Assembly: GCA_013698135.1 (NCBI GenBank)
Contig: JACCVM010000089.1
Coordinates: forward strand, 1 to 9,357
DNA: 9,357 nt
Direction of reading: 5' to 3'
DNA from: Euzebyaceae bacterium
GTDB lineage: Bacteria > Actinomycetota > Nitriliruptoria > Euzebyales > Egibacteraceae
The position numbers were made by a program, and so were the translations under genes. The notes under the pieces are model-generated. The model was not told the DNA's origin, searched no databases, and saw nothing but the letters and a program-made list of their open reading frames with translations. Positions 5,737 through 9,357 of this stretch are shown piece after piece. How positions within the stretch are numbered: position 1 is the first letter of the stretch; every line of letters begins with the position of its first letter.

Positions 5737-6495
5737 TTAGACCGGAACGGTCGGCGCCCGCAGGCCGGCGTCAGCCATCGCGACCTCATGCGTCGCCGCC
5801 TGCAACGCGGCGACCTCGTCGTTGAGCTCGGCCAGCGCACCGGGTTCGGGCGCCGGGAGGACCGTCAGCTCGACGATCTGCGCGGCGAGTTCCTGAAGGC
5901 GGGCGACCAACAGGCACAGACGGTCGAACTCCCCCGTCTCGGCCGTTCGCAGCCGCGCCACGCTGGCCTGTTGTGCGGCCATCGCCTCGCCGAGCGCGCC
6001 CGGAGAACCTGCGGACGTGCCACGCCGCTGCCGCGACAGTGCTGCGTCGACCTCGCGACGTGCGCGAGCAATGTCATCGCCGCGAGCGGCCAGGCGCTGC
6101 GCCTCGGCCACCGCGCCGTCGACGTCGGCGAGCAGATCGTTGAGGCGATCGCGTAGGGGCCCGGCACCGGCAGCCGCGACCGCGGCGCGGCAGCGCTCCC
6201 CCGCCGTATGAGCTTCCCGCAGGGGTACGGCCCAGGTGCGGCTCAGGCGAAGCGATCCCGACGGCGGTCGGCCCCGTCCAATCCCGCGGCGGCCGTCCCA
6301 CTGCAGCCAGCACACAGCAGCCGTTGCTGCGATCGCCCCGACAGGGCCCATCGCCACCCCGATCAGCACCAGCGACGCGCAGGCCAGCGGACGCACCACC
6401 CGGACCTGTCGCAGCAGCAGGTACAGCAGCCCGACCGGCACCAGGACCGCCAGGGTCAGTGCCACCACAGCGATCGCGACAATCCCCTCGAGCAT
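5737..6495 (-). CDS. Two-TM coiled-coil protein of unknown function
   Basis: A 252-residue protein I do not recognise as a named family. The N-terminus has two hydrophobic segments, about residues 4-28 (IVAIAVVALTLAVLVPVGLL) and 38-62 (ACASLVLIGVAMGPVGAIAA), joined by a short basic turn (RQVRVVRP). Past residue ~80 it is Ala/Arg/Glu-rich with heptad-like spacing (LNDLLADVDGAVAEAQRLAA, later LAELNDEVAALQAA), pointing to a long cytoplasmic or extracytoplasmic coiled coil. The frame remains open further upstream, but ATG 6495 has a strong GGGGGAGG ribosome site just before it and starts exactly at the first membrane segment. It ends in TAA. It is divergent from the pgi gene across 118 bases and lies upstream of, and in the same direction as, the LysM gene, 80 bases away. 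Both could be envelope proteins, but joint function is only a guess. Confidence 0.75.
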   Translation of the reverse strand: MLEGIVAIAVVALTLAVLVPVGLLYLLLRQVRVVRPLACASLVLIGVAMGPVGAIAATAAVCWLQWDGRRGIGRGRPPSGSLRLSRTWAVPLREAHTAGERCRAAVAAAGAGPLRDRLNDLLADVDGAVAEAQRLAARGDDIARARREVDAALSRQRRGTSAGSPGALGEAMAAQQASVARLRTAETGEFDRLCLLVARLQELAAQIVELTVLPAPEPGALAELNDEVAALQAATHEVAMADAGLRAPTVPV

Positions 6496-6553
6496 CTGCC
6501 TCCCCCTGATCTGTCCACCCAGCATCGCATCTGGCGGTCCGCGCCACCAGCGC

Positions 6554-6584
6554 TTGGTGACGCACAGCGCCCAGGCACTAGCCT
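6554..6584 (+). promoter_or_regulatory. Candidate promoter of the pgi gene
   Basis: TAGCCT (6579-6584) is a plausible -10 box and TTGGTG (6554-6559) a plausible -35 with a rather long 19-base spacer. Transcription would start near 6591, leaving a leader of about 23 bases that holds the GAGGAG ribosome site. Unlike its neighbours this gene would not be leaderless. Confidence 0.35.
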
Positions 6585-6613
6585 TCGCCGTCGACCGCTG
6601 CCGAGGAGTCGTG

Positions 6614-8179
6614 ATGTCCGCCGCCGACGAGGCCCTTGCCGAGCTGACCGACCGCGACGCCGTTGCCCGGCTGCACGCCAGGGACGCGACCCTGTGGTCA
6701 GACGAGTCTGAGCATCGCGAGGTCGTCGCCAATCGGCTGGGATGGCTCGATGTCGCGACCCCGCCCGACGGCTGGCCCCGACGCCTGACCGGCGCGGTAG
6801 CAGCGGCTAGCGGCGACGGCATCGACCGGCTGGTGCTGGCCGGCATGGGCGGTTCCAGCCTGGCTCCCGAGGTGTTCGCCAAGGTCTTCGCTGACGGCGG
6901 CGGACCGCGACTGGCATTGCTGGACTCGACCCACCCGGACGCCGTCCGCGCCGCCCTGGACGACGCCGACCTGTCCACCAGCCTGGTGATCGTCTCCAGC
7001 AAATCCGGCAGCACCGAGGAAACCCGCTGCTTCGCCGCCCACGCGGCGGAGCTGGTCTCGCCCGACCGCATGGTCGCCGTGACCGATGCCGGGTCCCAGC
7101 TCGAGACTCAGGCGCGCGACCAGGGCTGGCGCGACGTGTTCGTCAATCCGGCGGACATCGGCGGGCGCTACTCGGCTCTGTCGCTGTTCGGGATGCTTCC
7201 CGCGGCGCTGCTGGGTGTCGACATCAGCGAGATCTGGTTGGGCGCGGCCAACATGCGCCAGCGCTGCACCGCCGACCCCGCTGATAATCCGGGCGCGCAG
7301 CTCGCCGCGTTCATGGCGGGGTGCGCCAGGGCGGGACGCGACAAGCTGACCCTGCTGGCGCCGGCCGGGCTGGCGCCACTCGGCGACTGGGTCGAGCAGC
7401 TGGTGGCCGAGTCGACCGGCAAGCAGGGCACCGGCATCGTCCCTGTGGTCGGTGAGCCGCTCGGGCCCGCGGCGGTGTACGGCGACGACCGGGCCTTCGT
7501 GGTCCTGCGCCTCGGCGCCGACGAGCTGCTCGGCGTGGATGACCTGGCCGCCGCCGGTCACCCCGTCCACGTGATCGAGGTCGGCGATCGCCAGCAGCTC
7601 GGGGCGGAGTTCGTCCGCTGGGAGGTGGCCACCGCTCTGGCCGGAACCTTGCTGGGGGTCAACCCGTTCGATGAGCCCAACGTGGCCGAGTCCAAGGCCA
7701 ACACCAACGCCGTGCTCGACGAGGTCGCCGGCGGCGGCCAGCTGCCCGAGCCCGAGTCCGGCGATGTGGCGCAGCTGCTGGAGCAGCTCGGCGACGGCGA
7801 CTACCTGTCCGTGCAGGCCTACCTGGCGCCGACCGCCGAGCACGCCGAGCCACTCGCGCGCCTGCGCACCCTCGTGCGCGATCGTCGCGGCGTGGCGACG
7901 ACGTTCGGCTGGGGCCCTCGATTCCTGCACTCCACCGGCCAGCTGCACAAGGGCGGGCCCGACTCCGTGGTGAGCCTGCAGGTGGTCGACTCGCCGACAG
8001 CAGGTCCGCCGATCCCGGACCGGCCCTACGACTTCGCCACCCTGGTGCGGGCGCAGGCTGTGGGCGACCTGCGCAGCCTGCGCGACCACGGCCGGCGGGT
8101 GATCCAGGTCGGCGTCGACGCAGCCGGCGAGCTCGAGGGGCTGGCCGCCACCGTGGAGGCTGCCACGCGCGGCGGCTGA
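6614..8179 (+). CDS. pgi: Glucose-6-phosphate isomerase, Tal-Pgi-type isomerase without transaldolase
   Basis: A 521-residue enzyme interconverting glucose 6-phosphate and fructose 6-phosphate in glycolysis and gluconeogenesis. Two SIS-type sugar-phosphate domains are visible: LAGMGGSSLAPEVF (75-88), the phosphate-binding SSKSGSTEET (128-137), and the PGI signature NPADIGGRYSALSLFG from N178. The second half has NPFDEPNVAESK (350-361) and the GPRFLHSTGQLHKGGP block with H439 and K446. These blocks match the isomerase half of bifunctional transaldolase/glucose-6-phosphate isomerases (Tal-Pgi) of actinobacteria and cyanobacteria better than the usual ~550-residue Pgi, but no transaldolase domain precedes it. 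ATG 6614 is supported by GAGGAG (6603-6608) five bases upstream; the in-frame GTG at 6611 is possible but too close. The frame stays open back to 6236 only because it is antisense to the membrane protein gene. No transaldolase gene is in the window. Confidence 0.92.
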   Translation: MSAADEALAELTDRDAVARLHARDATLWSDESEHREVVANRLGWLDVATPPDGWPRRLTGAVAAASGDGIDRLVLAGMGGSSLAPEVFAKVFADGGGPRLALLDSTHPDAVRAALDDADLSTSLVIVSSKSGSTEETRCFAAHAAELVSPDRMVAVTDAGSQLETQARDQGWRDVFVNPADIGGRYSALSLFGMLPAALLGVDISEIWLGAANMRQRCTADPADNPGAQLAAFMAGCARAGRDKLTLLAPAGLAPLGDWVEQLVAESTGKQGTGIVPVVGEPLGPAAVYGDDRAFVVLRLGADELLGVDDLAAAGHPVHVIEVGDRQQLGAEFVRWEVATALAGTLLGVNPFDEPNVAESKANTNAVLDEVAGGGQLPEPESGDVAQLLEQLGDGDYLSVQAYLAPTAEHAEPLARLRTLVRDRRGVATTFGWGPRFLHSTGQLHKGGPDSVVSLQVVDSPTAGPPIPDRPYDFATLVRAQAVGDLRSLRDHGRRVIQVGVDAAGELEGLAATVEAATRGG

Positions 8180-8194
8180 CCTGGCGCCGTGCGT

Positions 8195-8217
8195 GCCCCA
8201 CCCCCGGTGGGTAGGAT
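8195..8217 (+). promoter_or_regulatory. CsoR operator overlapping the csoR promoter
   Basis: CCCACC-CCC-GGTGGG (8197-8211) is a perfect inverted repeat of six-base arms, directly followed by the -10 box TAGGAT (8212-8217) and, six bases later, the csoR ATG. G-tract/C-tract dyads of this sort are the established operators of CsoR repressors, and the M. tuberculosis cso operator has the same CCCACCCCC core. The overlap with the -10 region implies that apo-CsoR blocks its own transcription and that copper releases it. Confidence 0.75.
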
Positions 8218-8223
8218 AGCACC

Positions 8224-8538
8224 ATGCCCGTCCATGACATCCAAGTCACCAACCGGCTCAAGACCGCTCGGGGCCACCTCGACGGCGTGCTGCGCATGGT
8301 GGCCGACGACGCATACTGCCCCGACATCATGAAGCAGCTCGCCGCGGTGCAAGGACTGTTGGAGGCAACCAGCCGCGTGGTGTTCCGCAACCACCTGGAG
8401 ACCTGCGTCGCCGAGGCGATGCGCCAGGGCCGCACCGAGGAGATCGTCGACGAGCTGATGGAGACCCTCAAGTACGACCGGCGCGTGCTGCGGCCCACGC
8501 CAGCCGATCCCGCGGAAGGAAGTCCCGATGAGCACTGA
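8224..8538 (+). CDS. csoR: Copper-sensing transcriptional repressor CsoR
   Basis: A 104-residue all-helical repressor of the CsoR/DUF156 family. The Cu(I) ligands C32, H57 and C61 are all present with the exact spacing of C36, H61 and C65 in M. tuberculosis CsoR, and the second-shell residues Y31 and E77 also match Y35 and E81. This argues for copper rather than nickel (RcnR), formaldehyde (FrmR) or persulfide (CstR) sensing. The N-terminal helix (VTNRLKTARGHLDGVLRMV) carries the Arg/Lys/His typical of the DNA-binding face. First gene of a copper operon; the next gene begins inside its last codons. A leaderless start at ATG 8224 is supported by TAGGAT six bases before it. Confidence 0.95.
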   Translation: MPVHDIQVTNRLKTARGHLDGVLRMVADDAYCPDIMKQLAAVQGLLEATSRVVFRNHLETCVAEAMRQGRTEEIVDELMETLKYDRRVLRPTPADPAEGSPDEH

Positions 8539-8737
8539 CCAGATCGTCGTTCCCGAGATCCACTGCGACCACTGCAAGACCTCGATCGAGGGCGCGCTGC
8601 GCCCGCTGCCCGGCGTCGAGGCAGCCTCGGTCGACGTCGCCAGCACCACCGTGACCGTCGACTACGACGAGTCGGTGGTGACCCGCGACGAGCTCGTCGC
8701 CACCATCGTCGACCAGGGCTACGACGTCCCTGCCTGA
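8528..8737 (+). CDS. copZ: Copper chaperone CopZ-like (HMA domain)
   Basis: A 69-residue single heavy-metal-associated (HMA) domain that binds Cu(I) and hands it to the exporter encoded next. The metal loop is IHCDHCKTSIE with C13 and C16; the residue before the first Cys is His instead of the more common Thr, and another His lies between the Cys residues. The rest (GALRPLPGVEAASVDV and the terminal DQGYDV) is standard ferredoxin-like HMA sequence, and no signal peptide is present, so it is cytosolic. ATG 8528 overlaps the csoR 3' end by 11 bases and is preceded by GGAAGGAAG, so translation is coupled but has its own ribosome site. Thirteen bases separate it from copA. Confidence 0.92.
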   Translation: MSTDQIVVPEIHCDHCKTSIEGALRPLPGVEAASVDVASTTVTVDYDESVVTRDELVATIVDQGYDVPA

Positions 8738-8750
8738 TCGGATCCCCGCC

Positions 8751-9357
8751 ATGACCAGCACCACGACACCCCCCGACACCTCGGACACGCCGGACGCCCC
8801 GCGGACTTTGGACTTCGAAGTCTCGGGAATGACCTGTGGCTCCTGCGCCGCGCGGGTGCAGCGCGTGCTCGGCCGTCAGGAGGGCGTGGGCGACGCCGAG
8901 GTGAACTTCGCCACCGGCAAGGCCCGCGTCCAGGCCGGACCTGGCACCGATGTCGCGGTGCTGACCGCGGCGGTGGACCGCATCGGCTACGGCCTGGCGC
9001 CGTTGGCGGAACACACCGGTGACGAGGCCGACACCGGGGGTTCCGACGCCGAGGCGGAGACCCGCAGGTCGTGGCTGCGACGGCTGGCCTTCGCCTGGCC
9101 CCTGAGCTTGGTCATCCTGGGACTGTCGATGTTCACCGGCGACGCGATGATGACCGATGCGCGGGTGCGCTGGACCCTGTTCGCGCTGACCACGCCGGTG
9201 CAGTTCTACGTGGGTTGGCCCTTCCTGCGGGAGGCCGCCAAGCGGGCTCGCCGCCTCACGGCCAACATGGACACGCTCATCGCGCTGGGCACGCTGGCCG
9301 CCTACGGCTACTCGGTGTACGCGCTGCTGACTGGCGGCCACGATCTGTACTTCGAGA
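8751..9357 (+). CDS. copA: Copper-exporting P1B-type ATPase CopA, N-terminal part
   Basis: The first 202 codons of a Cu(I)-exporting P-type ATPase, cut by the right edge (full length usually 750-800 residues). Residues 19-86 are an HMA domain with GMTCGSC and C29/C32 as the Cu(I)-binding pair. After an acidic linker (87-104), membrane helices follow at about 109-127 (FAWPLSLVILGLSMF), 141-157 (LFALTTPVQFYVGWPF) and 175-194. The block RLTANMDTLIALGTLAAYGYS is the well-conserved region of copper P1B-1 pumps. The CPC, DKTGT and HP motifs lie outside the window, so metal identity rests on this part and on the operon context with csoR and copZ. The ribosome site is weak (CGGAT), suggesting coupling to copZ. 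Confidence 0.93.
   Translation, partial: MTSTTTPPDTSDTPDAPRTLDFEVSGMTCGSCAARVQRVLGRQEGVGDAEVNFATGKARVQAGPGTDVAVLTAAVDRIGYGLAPLAEHTGDEADTGGSDAEAETRRSWLRRLAFAWPLSLVILGLSMFTGDAMMTDARVRWTLFALTTPVQFYVGWPFLREAAKRARRLTANMDTLIALGTLAAYGYSVYALLTGGHDLYFE

Noticed and set aside
6236..6613. N-terminal extension of pgi by 126 codons, possibly a transaldolase remnant
   Set aside because: The translation is Arg/Ser/Pro/Thr-rich with no transaldolase motifs, and it is antisense to the two-TM protein.
6496..7071. N-terminal extension of the two-TM protein frame by 192 codons
   Set aside because: Antisense to pgi, Ser/Arg/Ala-rich, and a strong ribosome site lies directly before ATG 6495.
6698..8089. 463-codon open frame on the minus strand opposite pgi
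   Set aside because: Antisense shadow of a gene with strong homology; the translation is low-complexity Gly/Arg/His/Gln-rich, as expected from high-GC codon bias.
7659..9341. 560-codon open frame on the minus strand opposite pgi, csoR, copZ and copA
   Set aside because: It crosses four recognisable genes and ends in an Arg/Pro/Ala-rich stretch without domains; a shadow frame.
1..9357. Search for tRNA, rRNA, CRISPR arrays, transposases and integrase sites
   Set aside because: No cloverleaf-like stretch, repeat-spacer series, transposase motif or terminal inverted repeats were found by eye.

Overview
The window is high-GC, densely coded DNA. It looks like an actinobacterium (Actinomycetota): strong G/C bias at third codon positions, GTG and ATG starts, a CsoR-type copper regulator, and repeated leaderless starts in which a TANNNT -10 box lies 6-7 bases before the ATG. 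The genus cannot be fixed from the sequence, and a deep-branching class is possible. No tRNA, rRNA, CRISPR array, insertion sequence or transposase is visible.

Left part (1-2144, all minus strand). The 5' part of an AlkZ/YcaQ-like winged-helix protein (HTH_42) runs off the left edge. Next is a fusion of a pterin-4a-carbinolamine dehydratase domain with a glyoxalase/VOC domain. Then comes an alpha/beta hydrolase whose reading frame is cut by an in-frame TAG at codon 19, scored here as a pseudogene. About 85 bases upstream of it (2155-2239) are packed with palindromes.

Middle part (2257-5320). A vapB-vapC toxin-antitoxin operon (minus) faces, across a 62-base divergent spacer, an orphan and apparently degraded second VapB/RHH antitoxin (plus). 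A Nudix hydrolase (minus) is transcribed divergently from a 513-residue GHKL ATPase that resembles prokaryotic MORC/MutL-like proteins (plus). Toxin-antitoxin genes, a broken antitoxin and a GHKL ATPase make this the most accessory-looking part of the window.

Right part (5336-9357). A small LysM lipoprotein and a two-TM coiled-coil protein lie on the minus strand. On the plus strand are a glucose-6-phosphate isomerase of the Tal-Pgi type, present without its transaldolase half, and a copper-efflux operon csoR-copZ-copA. The operon has a CsoR-type operator overlapping its promoter, and copA runs off the right edge.

How the genes work together: csoR, copZ and copA form one copper-responsive unit (sensor/repressor, chaperone, exporter). 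VapB neutralises VapC and probably autoregulates from the divergent spacer. Pgi is core sugar-phosphate metabolism. No clear functional link joins the remaining genes.
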